This document shows positions 17,206 through 28,963 of a DNA stretch of 64,000 nucleotides, piece by piece. A program made the position numbers and the translations under genes. Each line of letters begins with the position of its first letter. The stretch's first letter is position 1. The notes beneath the pieces are model-generated. The model was not told the DNA's origin and made no database searches. It saw nothing but the letters and a program-made list of their open reading frames with translations. The DNA is from Stieleria bergensis (GTDB lineage: Bacteria > Planctomycetota > Planctomycetia > Pirellulales > Pirellulaceae): the NCBI GenBank assembly GCA_007745635.1, contig CP036272.1, positions 592,772-656,771 on the forward strand, given 5' to 3'.

Positions 17206-17342
17206 GACTTTAGCGTTCAGCGGCTTTACTGCTGACCACGCGGCGCGTTAGGCTTTAGCAGCGGCTGTCGCAGGCCGCCTCTAGAACACCGGATTTGCCA
17301 TCCGGTTCGGTTGACTCGTTTGAAATCATTTTGGAGCACGCC

Positions 17343-17882
17343 TTGACAGACAATAGCAATTCACAGCTGATCGGACCGATGATCATCGCTTCTGCGGAAG
17401 TGGGCGTCGGGTATGCAAAACGATTACTCGAAGGGGTGACCGAGCAGAACTTTGCTCGCTGGGCATCGGTGGGTGGGCAGGCGGTGCAGTCGAATCATCC
17501 CTGCTTTGTGCTGGGGCACCTGAGTCTGTATGCGCCGCGCGTTGTCAAGGAACTGGGCGGTGATGCAGCGGGGATTGAGCCGAGTGACAAGTACGTCGAG
17601 CTCTTTGGCAAAGATTCGCAGTGTCAGGATGATGTTGACGGCAGCCTGTATCCGCCCATGCAAGAGGTCGTCGATGCCTTTTTTGGTGCTCACCAGCGAG
17701 CGATCGAGACGTTGGCAACGGCCAAGGACGAGCAGTTCGGTCAACCCAATCCCAACGAGGCGATGGCCGCACGCTTTCCCACCATTGCGGCGATGCACTC
17801 GTTTTATCTCAGTGGCCATGTGATGATTCACATCGGTCAGTTTAGTGCCTGGCGCCGCATGCAAGGCTTGTCACCGGCTTAA
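17343..17882 (+). CDS. DinB-like four-helix metal-binding protein
   Basis: A 179-aa protein from TTG 17343, chosen because a GGAG Shine-Dalgarno lies 6 nt upstream; the frame is open to 17295 but that start is also TTG and has no such site. The helical pattern and the histidines fit the DinB/YfiT superfamily: an early His in SNHPCFVLGHLSLY and the C-terminal HVMIHIGQFSAWRRMQGL, where the His-x-x-x-His pair completes the metal site. Family members include thiol-dependent S-transferases and many uncharacterised proteins; the substrate is unknown. It stands alone, with the tandem repeat array upstream and the FG-GAP gene 173 nt downstream. Confidence 0.75.
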   Translation: MTDNSNSQLIGPMIIASAEVGVGYAKRLLEGVTEQNFARWASVGGQAVQSNHPCFVLGHLSLYAPRVVKELGGDAAGIEPSDKYVELFGKDSQCQDDVDGSLYPPMQEVVDAFFGAHQRAIETLATAKDEQFGQPNPNEAMAARFPTIAAMHSFYLSGHVMIHIGQFSAWRRMQGLSPA

Positions 17883-18055
17883 GCTGCCCAGCAATCGCTT
17901 CCAGCGACTTGATTCAAGCTTGTCGCTCCATGCAGCTCAGCGCACCGATCAAAGCGTCTCGCGAATCCCGGCAGTCGGCCTCTGCGTGCATCATTCCCAC
18001 GCATGGGCTATCATGGGGGCTCCTCCCGCCTTCTTCCTTCCGCGATTCGCAACCG

Positions 18056-21000
18056 ATGATCAACCTTCTCTCCCGCTGCGCCTGTTGCTCATTAGCAGCG
18101 CTGGCTTTCAGTGCGTTTGTCTCCGCCCAGAGTGCAACGTCGACGACTTCTCAGGGGCTTGCAAAACAGAGCGAGTCTGAATCGGGCACGCTTGAGCCGC
18201 TGCCGTATAACGATGAAGACTTGGTCGTTGACCTAGGCGTCGGCCTGTGGGCTTGGCCCTTGCCCATGGACTATGACGGGGACGGCGACATGGATCTGTT
18301 GGTGTCCTGTCCCGATAAGCCGTCCAATGGCGTTTACTACTTTGAAAATGCCAGTAACGATCCCAAGGTCAAGCTGCCCGTGTTTCGGCCTGCGGTACGG
18401 TTGGGGAAAACCGGTCACAACATGCAAGTCAGTTACGTTGCCGGGCAACCACGTCTCTTGCGTGAAGGATTTGAAATCGTACGAGACGATTCGGGGCGAT
18501 TTGATTTTGATCAACCCCAGCGCATTTATCCCAAAAGCAACGTGCATTCGAATCGTGTCCGCGGCAACATGTGGCGGTACGTTGACTTTGATGGTGACGG
18601 CGACCAAGACTTGATCGTCGGAGCTGGAGACTGGACGGAATATGGCTGGGACAATGCTTATGATTCTCGTGGACGCTGGCATAACGGCCCACTGCACGGT
18701 TACGTCTACTTGATTAGCAATCAGGGTTCCGACGAACAACCCAAGTACTCCGACAAACCGGTCAAGCTGCATGCAGGTGGTGCCGCGATTGATGTGTATG
18801 GCTGGCCGTCACCAAACTTTGTTGACTTTGATAGCGATGGAGACTTGGATTTATTGTGTGGCGAATTCTTGGATGGCTTCACTTACTTTCAAAACGTTGG
18901 CACTCGCAGGGAACCGGAATACGCCGCTGGTCAAAAACTGAATGATGTCAGCGGTCATCCGCTGCAAATGCACCTGCAGATGATTACGCCGACGGCTCTT
19001 GACTGGGACAAAGATGGGGACGTGGATCTGATCGTAGGTGATGAAGATGGACGTGTTGCGCTGGTTGAAAATACGGGCACTCTGCGTGACGCTCAGCCTG
19101 TGTTCTTGCCGCCCAAGTATTTTCAACAGCAAGCGGACACGCTGAAATTCGGAGCTCTGGCAACACCGTTTGCCTACGACTGGGATCACGACGGCGACGA
19201 AGACATTCTGTGTGGAAACACAGCTGGCAACATTGGCTACTTTGAAAACTTGGGGACACAAGCAGGGGGGACACCACGCTGGGCAGCCTGCCAGTTGATT
19301 GAAACGAAAGTTCATCCCGATGCGATGGCAAAGCCATTTCGTGTGATGGCCGGTCCTAGCGGTTCGATTCAAGGTCCCTGCGAAGCCAAGTGGGGTTACA
19401 CCACACTGTCGGTCGCGGATTGGGATCAGGATGGTGACGCGGACATCGTTTACAACTCGATCCTTTCCAAAGTTCAGTGGCTGCGAAACGAAAACGGCCA
19501 ACTGTACGAATCCGACCTCACCCGCACGCCTTCTGAGATGCCGCCAGCGTGGTACTGGTGGCAAACGAAAACACCCGCCTCGATCACGCAGTGGCGAACG
19601 ACTCCGGTGGCGATTGACTTTGACGGCGATGATCAGCTGGATTTGCTGATGTTGGATCAGGAAGGTTATCTGACCTTGCGAAGCAATCTGGGGTTGGCCA
19701 AACGCCTCTTCATTGACGCCAATGGAAATCCCATTCGTTTGAACCAGCGTTCCTGTGGCGGATCAGGACGCTATAAGCTTGCCGTGGTGGACTGGGACGG
19801 TGATGGCCGATTGGATGTCTTGGTCAATTCCGAAAACGCGGCTTGGTATCGCAATTGCCTGGATCATGAAGGTCGAATTGTTCTGAAGAAAGTTGGCAAC
19901 CTGGCCAAACGCAACGTGGCCGGTCACACGTCCAGCCCGGCTGTTTGTGATTTCGACAACGACGGCAAGCCTGACTTGTTGGTGGGGGCTGAAAATGGAC
20001 GCATTTATCACATTCGCCATCAAGACTGTGTCCAGTTCTCTGAAGCACAGCGCTCCGTCACGCTGAATCTTCAACCCCCTCAGCCGCGCATGCCTGGCTT
20101 GATCAGTGAGCAGTTTGTGTTTAACAAACCGCCGACGCCTCAGTGCCATGCTTCGACGGTCGTGCAAACGACGCGTGGGCTGGTCGCCGCCTGGTTTGCA
20201 GGCACTCGGGAAAAGAACAAAGACGTTGGCATCTGGGTGAGCTATCACGACGGCAGTCGCTGGTCAGCGCCGCGTGAAGTGGCCAATGGCGTTCAGCATG
20301 ACGGCCTGCGCTATCCCTGCTGGAATCCCGTTTTGCATCAGACACCGGGCAGCGGTCCCCTGTTGCTGTTTTTTAAAGTGGGGCCCAATCCCGCCGCGTG
20401 GTGGGGCGAAATGATGATCAGCGACGACGGTGGGCGAACCTTTGGCCAGCGCCAACGTCTGCCTGAAGGGATCGATGGTCCCGTGCGCTGCAAGTCGATC
20501 GTGACCCGCGATGGAGGATTGCTTTGCGGCAGCTCGACGGAGTTCGATGGATGGCGCGTGCACTTTGAAAAAGTTGACCTGCAAGATGGCAAGCCAACCG
20601 CTTCGTGGCAGCGCATTGGTCCGATCAATGATGCTTCCAAGTTCAATGCCATTCAGCCCACGTTTCTGCGCCATCAAGACGGTTCCTTGCAAGCGCTCTG
20701 CCGCACCAAAGAAAGCGTCATCGCCAGCACACGCAGCCAAGATGGCGGTCAGACTTGGTCGCCATTGATTGCCACCGATTTGCCCAATCCGAATTCAGGA
20801 ATCGATGCCGTCAGCCTAGCGGATGGTCGGCATTTACTGATCTACAACCACTTGGATAGCGGGAAAGGCCAGTGGGGCCCGCGTGGTCAATTGAATCTTG
20901 CCATCAGTCGCGACGGCGACCACTGGACGCCAGTGGGAGTCCTCGAGCAAGAGGCCAAAGCCGAATTCAGTTATCCGGCGATGATTCAAACCGCCGATGG

Positions 21001-21088
21001 TTTGATTCACGCCACGTACACTTGGAAACGCCAAAAGATCAAGCACGTGGTCATCGACCCGGCAAAGTTGCAACCGATTAAAGACTAG
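18056..21088 (+). CDS. secreted FG-GAP/VCBS-repeat protein fused to a BNR sialidase-like domain
   Basis: From ATG 18056 (signal peptide CACCSLAALAFSAFVSAQ) the protein has 1010 aa; the longer frame to 17909 has no signal sequence. Residues 65-640 carry nine calcium-binding blades, each with a D-x-D-x-D-G-D-like loop: DYDGDGDMDLL, DFDGDGDQDLI, DFDSDGDLDLL, DWDKDGDVDLI, DWDHDGDEDIL, DWDQDGDADIV, DFDGDDQLDLL, DWDGDGRLDVL and DFDNDGKPDLL. These fold as an integrin-like propeller. Residues 690-1005 match the BNR/sialidase-like family common in planctomycetes (TPQCHASTVVQTTRGLVAAW, then blades such as SDDGGRTFG and SQDGGQTWS). The likely role is binding and hydrolysis of sulfated or sialylated glycans outside the cytoplasm. 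It is 4 nt from the next gene and so probably heads an operon. Confidence 0.85.
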   Translation: MINLLSRCACCSLAALAFSAFVSAQSATSTTSQGLAKQSESESGTLEPLPYNDEDLVVDLGVGLWAWPLPMDYDGDGDMDLLVSCPDKPSNGVYYFENASNDPKVKLPVFRPAVRLGKTGHNMQVSYVAGQPRLLREGFEIVRDDSGRFDFDQPQRIYPKSNVHSNRVRGNMWRYVDFDGDGDQDLIVGAGDWTEYGWDNAYDSRGRWHNGPLHGYVYLISNQGSDEQPKYSDKPVKLHAGGAAIDVYGWPSPNFVDFDSDGDLDLLCGEFLDGFTYFQNVGTRREPEYAAGQKLNDVSGHPLQMHLQMITPTALDWDKDGDVDLIVGDEDGRVALVENTGTLRDAQPVFLPPKYFQQQADTLKFGALATPFAYDWDHDGDEDILCGNTAGNIGYFENLGTQAGGTPRWAACQLIETKVHPDAMAKPFRVMAGPSGSIQGPCEAKWGYTTLSVADWDQDGDADIVYNSILSKVQWLRNENGQLYESDLTRTPSEMPPAWYWWQTKTPASITQWRTTPVAIDFDGDDQLDLLMLDQEGYLTLRSNLGLAKRLFIDANGNPIRLNQRSCGGSGRYKLAVVDWDGDGRLDVLVNSENAAWYRNCLDHEGRIVLKKVGNLAKRNVAGHTSSPAVCDFDNDGKPDLLVGAENGRIYHIRHQDCVQFSEAQRSVTLNLQPPQPRMPGLISEQFVFNKPPTPQCHASTVVQTTRGLVAAWFAGTREKNKDVGIWVSYHDGSRWSAPREVANGVQHDGLRYPCWNPVLHQTPGSGPLLLFFKVGPNPAAWWGEMMISDDGGRTFGQRQRLPEGIDGPVRCKSIVTRDGGLLCGSSTEFDGWRVHFEKVDLQDGKPTASWQRIGPINDASKFNAIQPTFLRHQDGSLQALCRTKESVIASTRSQDGGQTWSPLIATDLPNPNSGIDAVSLADGRHLLIYNHLDSGKGQWGPRGQLNLAISRDGDHWTPVGVLEQEAKAEFSYPAMIQTADGLIHATYTWKRQKIKHVVIDPAKLQPIKD

Positions 21089-21092
21089 ACAC

Positions 21093-21962
21093 ATGAAGTT
21101 TTCCATACGCACGTTGCTTGTTTTGACCCTGGCCGTCGCCGTTGCGATTGCCTTGGTGATGAAGCTGTATCAATCCCGTGTGCAGCAGGAGAGACTGTTA
21201 GCCCGTCAGGCACAGTTGCAATCGCTGCAGGCTGAGTTGCAAGCTGTCAGCGGATCAAGCGAAATGCGGCAAGCGATGGCGGATCAACAGGCGATGTATC
21301 AGCGCGCCCGGCAAGATGCGTTGGATCACTTTGCCATCCTGCAAGCACGCGACAGCAAGATTGAAGATCGTGGGCCGGGGGTGGTCTCACTGCGCAGCGT
21401 GCCCGAGATCACCGGTCTTGGTGAAGGCAACCGGACCAGTTTTCGAGTTCGAATCCCGGCCGACCGCCAGGTCTGGCTTAAGTATGTGGCTGCACCCGAT
21501 CCGCCGAGTGCGACCACCGAACGATTGGACGAACTGGCAATCGAATCCTTGCAGCCCCAGCCCATGGAATCAAGTTCGGGCGGGGAGCCTTCCGGCTTTC
21601 AGCATCCAGGTGGCTACGCCTTTCCATTGCCGACCGGAGAGCACGTTCTGACGGTCACCTCCAACCGTGTCGAGTCTGATGATGATGAGGGAGAGACGGT
21701 CCACGAATTTCGGATTCAGTTCGGCGATCAAGTCTTGTTGCAGTCCTCGCATCGTAGCAGCGGCACATCGGCCTTCGGCACGGTCGCGTTAGGGAGTTCT
21801 CGGCAGAGCGACTATCAACCTGGCAAAACACCTCACCGACTGCTGCGTCTCCGATTCAATCGGTCGCAAGGCAGTGGGCCGCCGGTTGCTCATCTCTGGC
21901 TGGGTGAACAATCGAGCGATTTGCCTGCTTTTCCGGGACTGGCCGGCCAACCCTTGCAGTAA
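21093..21962 (+). CDS. single-pass membrane protein with coiled coil, function unknown
   Basis: A 289-aa protein. Residues 5-24 (IRTLLVLTLAVAVAIALVMK) form an N-terminal membrane anchor, residues 28-75 a Gln/Leu/Ala-rich coiled coil, and the rest a beta-rich exported domain containing an HVLTVTSNRVES segment and a late LLRLRFNR strand. It begins 4 nt after the FG-GAP/sialidase gene, implying cotranscription. Its layout (TM, coiled coil, beta domain with an RIP/RVRIPADRQVWLKYV strand) is shared with the next gene, suggesting two paralogues or a hetero-oligomer. I recognise no named family. Confidence 0.72.
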   Translation: MKFSIRTLLVLTLAVAVAIALVMKLYQSRVQQERLLARQAQLQSLQAELQAVSGSSEMRQAMADQQAMYQRARQDALDHFAILQARDSKIEDRGPGVVSLRSVPEITGLGEGNRTSFRVRIPADRQVWLKYVAAPDPPSATTERLDELAIESLQPQPMESSSGGEPSGFQHPGGYAFPLPTGEHVLTVTSNRVESDDDEGETVHEFRIQFGDQVLLQSSHRSSGTSAFGTVALGSSRQSDYQPGKTPHRLLRLRFNRSQGSGPPVAHLWLGEQSSDLPAFPGLAGQPLQ

Positions 21963-22004
21963 CCGGTTCACCATTGATCCCTCTCCTTTGCCAAGTCATC
22001 CTGC

Positions 22005-24151
<2,147 letters not shown>

Positions 24152-24335
24152 GCGTGTCGGGGACGTAGCGAGCTGTTTGGCGAGCTGTGTTGGCAGGGGG
24201 TGCACCGGCGATCAGCCAACCCTGCGATAGCGCGATTCTATTGCTTGGCCATCATTGATATGCTATTTCAGTGATTTCATGACCTGATGGTTTTCTCCCT
24301 CCTGCCTTCCCCCCCCACTTGCTTAGGGATTCTTA

Positions 24336-27300
24336 ATGCCCCTCCGTTTCCTTCGTGGCATCGCGTTGGCGATTGCCTGCACGGCGCTGCTGTTGTCGAC
24401 GCTTTCCGTCAATGCTGACGACTCTGCCTCGTTCCAAATTCTCTTTAATGGCAAGAACCTCGAAGGCTGGAAAGGCCTGCCAGGCCTGTGGTCTGTCGAA
24501 GACGGTGCCATCACCGGACAAACCACGGACAATGAGCCGATCAAAGCCAACACTTTCTTGGTCTGGCAAGGCGGAGACGTTAGTGACTTTGAATTTCGCT
24601 GCTTGGTTCGATTCGAAGGCAACAACTCCGGAGTTCAGTATCGCAGTGAATTGACCGATCCCGATGGTTTGGCACTCAAAGGCTATCAGGCTGACTTGCA
24701 TCCACGCGCCGACTACATGGGCATGATGTACGGCGAAAAAACGGGACGTGGCATCATCGCTACCGGTGGCCAGCAAGTGGTGATTTCTGCTGATGGCAAA
24801 AAACAAGTCACGCCGATTAACGCTGATCACAATGCACCGACGGAGCGCTGGAATGAATTGCGTATCATTGCCGTTGGCAATCGTTTGGTCCATCAAATCA
24901 ATGGCGTCACCACCACTGATCTCACCGACAATCATCCCGAAGCCTTCGCGACGGGCCTCTTGGGACTGCAGCTTCACCGTGGACCGGCGATGAAAGTCCA
25001 GTTCCGCAACCTATTGTATCGGAAGCTCACGGCTGACCAGGGCGGGGAACTTCTCGATTCGTTGGCAGCCCCGACCGCTGCGGCTGAGACGAACGACGAA
25101 GCAACGGTGAAACCCAGCAAACAACCGCTGGAAACCTGGCTGCGATCCGCACCGCAACCACAATGGGTTTGGGCCAAACGTGCTGGCAGCAATCAAAAGG
25201 TCTGGTTTCGACGCGCGTTTACCGCCAAGGCGAATATCAAATCAGCGCGTCTTTATGCAACCTGCGATAACCGTTTGCAACTGTTTCTCAATGGCAAGTT
25301 GATTGAAAAGAGCAGTCGTTGGGAACAAGCCACCGCACTGGATGTGACGAAGGCCGTTCGCAGCGGGCAAAATCTAATTGCTTGTGAATGCCAAAATGAT
25401 GGCGGCATTGCAGCGCTGATTGCAAAAGTGACTATCACCTACGCGGATGGATCCGAACAACAGGTTGCCACCGATAGCACGTGGAAACAAACTGAGAAAC
25501 CTGTTGGTGACTGGAAACAAACTGGCACCGATGACAGCGATTGGTTGGCCGCAGTAAAAATCAATGCACTCGGTGAAGGCCCTTGGGGGATTCCTGGAAC
25601 AGCGACCGGTGGCGGTGGCCAAAAAAACAATCTGATTCGCCCCTATGAAATCACTGCCCCACCTGGCTTCGAGGTCACCCAGGTCTACGAGGTTCCTCGC
25701 GATCAAGGCAGTTGGGTTTCTTTGGCATCCGACGACAAGGGACGCTTGTATGCTTGCGATCAAGGCGGTGCGGGACTCTATCGTCTGACGCTTCGCAAGG
25801 GCCAAGACGCTCTGGTTGAAAAGGTCTCTGTCGGTTCGTTGCAAACCATTTCTGGCGCACAAGGGTTGCTGTGGGATGACGGCGCTCTGTGGCTTCATCG
25901 CAACGGTGGTCACCTCTATCGACTCACGGATTCCGATGGCGATGACATGCTAGATAGCGCCCAGCAGTATCCTGGAACCCGTGGGGGCGGCGAACATGGC
26001 AATCACGCGGTGATCAAGACGCCTGATGGAAACGCCATTTATATGGTCGGTGGCAACATGGCTCCGCTGGCTGAACACCAACGTAGTCGTGTCCCCACTT
26101 GGTATGAAGGGCACTTGATCACTCGCATGTGGGACTCCAACGGTCACGCTCGAGGGCGACTGGCTCCCGGCGGTTGGATCACCCGTTTGGATCCTGAGAC
26201 TAAGCAGCAAACCGTTTTAACCACCGGATTTCGCAATGAGTACGATGCGGCGCTGAACCGTTTCGGTGATCTGTTTGCTTATGACGCGGACATGGAATGG
26301 GACCTGGGATTGCCGTGGTATCGTCCCACGCGAATCTGTTTCGCAGCCAGTGGAGCCGATTACGGTTGGCGCAGCGGTTCAGGGAAGTGGCCCACTTATT
26401 ATGAAGACACGTTGCCACCGGTGGTCGAGATCGGGCCCGGGTCACCGACGGGTGTGATCTCCGGCTTGGCAACCAGCTTTCCCACCAAGTATCGCGACGC
26501 TCTGTTCGCTTGCGACTGGACGTTTGGCACAATGTACGCCATCCATCTTCAGCCCGACGGGGCAGGCTACACGGGAACCGTTGAGCCATTCGTTTTTGGA
26601 GCTCCCTTGCCGCTAACCGATGCCACCGTTGGGACGGATGGCTGTTTGTACTTTGCTGTTGGTGGCCGTGGGACAGCATCGGGGGTCTATCGTGTTCGCT
26701 ACGTTGGCGATCAATCCACTGACTTGCCAGCGGACCTTGATGCCGCTGCTGCAGCAGCACGTGAGCAACGTGAAAAGCTGGAACGCTTCCATGGGCTGGT
26801 CGACAATCAGGCGATCGCCGAAGCCTGGCCGCATCTCTCCAGCACCGATCGCTACATCCGCCATGCGGCACGCATTGCGGTTGAAAGTCAGCCGGTTGAT
26901 TCGTGGGCCGCGAAAGTGGCTGATGAAACTGATCCGCAAAGCAAAATCACGGCAACCGTTGCTCTGGCTCGCCGTGGAAATGAGTCGCACAAGGATGCTG
27001 CCATCGCCGGCTTGCTGAAACTGCCTGCGAGCGAATTGACGCATGGACAGCTGCTGGGGTTGCTGCGCGGTTATGCGTTGATCTTCACCCAGCTTGGCGC
27101 GCCGAGCAACCCTCAGCGCCAGCAGGTGATCGATCAACTTGATGGGCTTCTGCCCAGTAAGCATGCTGATCAGAACCGCGAACTGATCCGTGTGCTGGCT
27201 TACTTGCGCAGTCCCACCGTGGCGGCAAAGGCCATGCAGTTGATCAATGATCGCGGGGCGCCCAGCGTCCCACCTTGGTCGGACTTAGCCAGCCGCAACG

Positions 27301-28100
27301 CATCTTATGGCGGTCGCATTCTCGACTTGATGAAGTCGCCGCCACCGTCGGATGAAATCATGTACGCGTACTTGATTCGCGAATTGCGTGATGGCTGGAC
27401 GCAAGCACTGCGGCGCGATTACTTTACCTTTCTTAACGAAGCAGCAAAGACATCTGGTGGTGCCAGCTATGCAGGCTATTTGACGCGAATTCGCGACGAA
27501 GCTTTGGCGCTTTGCACCAGTGAGCAACGGGTCGCACTGAACGAAATCACCGGCGAAAATTTTGATCCCAAGCCTGATTTTGACATCGCTGAAATCAAAG
27601 GGCCTGGCCAGAGGTGGACCGTCGGTGCGGTCGCCAAAGAAATGCGTGGACCGAAGGACTTTGCGCAGGGACGATCCATGTTCTTTAGCGCCAAGTGTGC
27701 CGCCTGTCACCGGTTGCGATCTTACGGAGGCGCTATCGGACCTGACCTGACCAGCATTCCTAACAAGTTTGATCAGGACTATGTGATCGAAGCCATCGTG
27801 AATCCCAGCAAACATATCTCCGATCAGTACGGTTCCTCACGCGTGCTGACGATCGATGGCCAGATTCTTGAAGGCTTGGTGGTCAAGCAAGACAATGGTG
27901 ACCTGGCCCTGTATCCCGTCGGCCAAGATGCGAAACCTGTCGCAATTCCTGCTGAGGATGTGGAATCGATCAGCGAAAGCAAGGTTTCTCAGATGCCAGC
28001 AGAATTGCTCGACACATTGAGTGCCGAAGAGGTGCGTGACCTGATCACTTACCTGATGTCCGCTGGTAATGAAAAAGATCGCCGCTGGACGAGCAAATAG
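24336..28100 (+). CDS. secreted DUF1080 / jelly-roll / beta-propeller / HEAT / PVC-type haem-binding fusion protein
   Basis: A 1254-aa protein with a signal peptide (GIALAIACTALLLSTLSVNA). Domains in order: DUF1080, the 3-keto-disaccharide hydrolase/LamG-like fold (about 30-230, FNGKNLEGW at its start); a beta-sandwich like those accessory to glycosidases (285-410, RLYATCDNRLQLFLNGK); and a six-bladed propeller of the glucose/sorbosone dehydrogenase-like PVC family (430-800). An alpha-helical HEAT-like region (830-1080) follows, then a C-terminal haem domain with CAACH near 1121 and distal QMPAELLDTLSAEEVRDL (candidate Met ligand). It probably oxidises or hydrolyses a sugar and passes electrons to a c-type haem in the periplasm. 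Such multi-domain proteins are a signature of planctomycetes and Verrucomicrobia. An 8-C run precedes the start at 24308. Confidence 0.88.
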   Translation: MPLRFLRGIALAIACTALLLSTLSVNADDSASFQILFNGKNLEGWKGLPGLWSVEDGAITGQTTDNEPIKANTFLVWQGGDVSDFEFRCLVRFEGNNSGVQYRSELTDPDGLALKGYQADLHPRADYMGMMYGEKTGRGIIATGGQQVVISADGKKQVTPINADHNAPTERWNELRIIAVGNRLVHQINGVTTTDLTDNHPEAFATGLLGLQLHRGPAMKVQFRNLLYRKLTADQGGELLDSLAAPTAAAETNDEATVKPSKQPLETWLRSAPQPQWVWAKRAGSNQKVWFRRAFTAKANIKSARLYATCDNRLQLFLNGKLIEKSSRWEQATALDVTKAVRSGQNLIACECQNDGGIAALIAKVTITYADGSEQQVATDSTWKQTEKPVGDWKQTGTDDSDWLAAVKINALGEGPWGIPGTATGGGGQKNNLIRPYEITAPPGFEVTQVYEVPRDQGSWVSLASDDKGRLYACDQGGAGLYRLTLRKGQDALVEKVSVGSLQTISGAQGLLWDDGALWLHRNGGHLYRLTDSDGDDMLDSAQQYPGTRGGGEHGNHAVIKTPDGNAIYMVGGNMAPLAEHQRSRVPTWYEGHLITRMWDSNGHARGRLAPGGWITRLDPETKQQTVLTTGFRNEYDAALNRFGDLFAYDADMEWDLGLPWYRPTRICFAASGADYGWRSGSGKWPTYYEDTLPPVVEIGPGSPTGVISGLATSFPTKYRDALFACDWTFGTMYAIHLQPDGAGYTGTVEPFVFGAPLPLTDATVGTDGCLYFAVGGRGTASGVYRVRYVGDQSTDLPADLDAAAAAAREQREKLERFHGLVDNQAIAEAWPHLSSTDRYIRHAARIAVESQPVDSWAAKVADETDPQSKITATVALARRGNESHKDAAIAGLLKLPASELTHGQLLGLLRGYALIFTQLGAPSNPQRQQVIDQLDGLLPSKHADQNRELIRVLAYLRSPTVAAKAMQLINDRGAPSVPPWSDLASRNASYGGRILDLMKSPPPSDEIMYAYLIRELRDGWTQALRRDYFTFLNEAAKTSGGASYAGYLTRIRDEALALCTSEQRVALNEITGENFDPKPDFDIAEIKGPGQRWTVGAVAKEMRGPKDFAQGRSMFFSAKCAACHRLRSYGGAIGPDLTSIPNKFDQDYVIEAIVNPSKHISDQYGSSRVLTIDGQILEGLVVKQDNGDLALYPVGQDAKPVAIPAEDVESISESKVSQMPAELLDTLSAEEVRDLITYLMSAGNEKDRRWTSK

Positions 28101-28162
28101 GTCGCTGATGTCGCCCGGATGGCAGGCTGCCTGGCAGCAGCGATGCTTGTCAGGCAACAAAA

Positions 28163-28225
28163 AACCGGAACCGACCGCCGGTTGCTCATGGATGATCCAT
28201 GAGCCTCTGGGCGTTCGTTCCGGTT
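28163..28225 (-). terminator. nested palindrome, probable terminator of the REP-type transposase gene
   Basis: The outer stem AACCGGAAC (28163-28171) pairs with GTTCCGGTT (28217-28225). Inside it GCTCATGGA-TGA-TCCATGAGC (28184-28204) forms a second perfect 9-bp hairpin. Read on the minus strand the outer stem runs into six T, giving an intrinsic terminator about 60 nt past the stop of the minus-strand transposase. The plus strand has no T-tract. A branched palindrome next to a REP-associated transposase could instead be a REP-like substrate. Confidence 0.6.
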
Positions 28226-28285
28226 CATGACTGTTAATAAACCGCCGCGTCAAAATGAGACCTGGCGGTTGAGATCCAAGTTCGG

Positions 28286-28963
28286 TTACTTGGCGCTCTT
28301 TGGTGGTCGGCCCATGGGATTAATCGTCGACCACAGATCGAATTTGTTGGCCATTCGCTTGCGCCATTTTGGATCACCGTACGGTCGGTCCCGTTTGACG
28401 CATGTCTGCAATTCGGCCAACTGATCGGGATCAAACTTCGCGTTGACTTTTGCCGTCCAACGTGGTGGCTTCTTAACGGGCCAAGGTGCCAAGAATTGTG
28501 GTTCCAGCTTGGGCTTTTGAACCGATAGGTACAGAGAACCATACTTGTAGTCCTCGGCCTTTTTGGATTTCTTGGCACGCAAGCCATTGCTTTCGACAAA
28601 CCGGCACACGTCTAGAAAGTACTCGTTGTCTTGCACGATGAAGCTCTTAAAACGCGATTGATAGAGCTTGCCTTCGTCTTCGGTCTTATGGGTCACCAGA
28701 TAACGCTGCGCGTGCGTGGCAGCCACAAAACGCATGAATTCGCCCATCTGGCGATCTTTCTTGGGACGCAGGACCAAGTGCCAATGGGTGGGCATCAAGC
28801 AGTACGCGTACATCTCAACAGGATAACGTTCTAGCCCTTCACCAAGTCGCTGAATAAAGACTTCGAAATCCTTCGCTTTGCGAAAGATCTTTTTTCCTTC
28901 GAAGCCTCGATTGAAGACGTGATAAATCAGACCAGCTTTGTCGAGTCGATTTCTGCGTGGCAT
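28286..28963 (-). CDS. REP-associated Y1/HUH transposase (RAYT-like), nucleophilic Tyr replaced by Phe
   Basis: A 225-aa single-copy relative of IS200/IS605 transposases. The HUH metal motif is present (MPTHWHLVL, His60 and His62), as are the N-terminal YHVFNRG and the conserved block NEYFLDVCRFVESNGLRAK. In the usual block the residue four before Asn is the nucleophilic Tyr (for example Tyr115 in E. coli TnpA-REP); here it is Phe122. The protein should therefore bind DNA but not cleave it by the standard mechanism. RAYTs do not move as IS elements but maintain REP palindromes; palindromic sequences flank this gene on both sides. The 60 C-terminal residues are basic (KWRKRMANKF) and longer than in the E. 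coli protein. Confidence 0.88.
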   Translation of the reverse strand: MPRRNRLDKAGLIYHVFNRGFEGKKIFRKAKDFEVFIQRLGEGLERYPVEMYAYCLMPTHWHLVLRPKKDRQMGEFMRFVAATHAQRYLVTHKTEDEGKLYQSRFKSFIVQDNEYFLDVCRFVESNGLRAKKSKKAEDYKYGSLYLSVQKPKLEPQFLAPWPVKKPPRWTAKVNAKFDPDQLAELQTCVKRDRPYGDPKWRKRMANKFDLWSTINPMGRPPKSAK

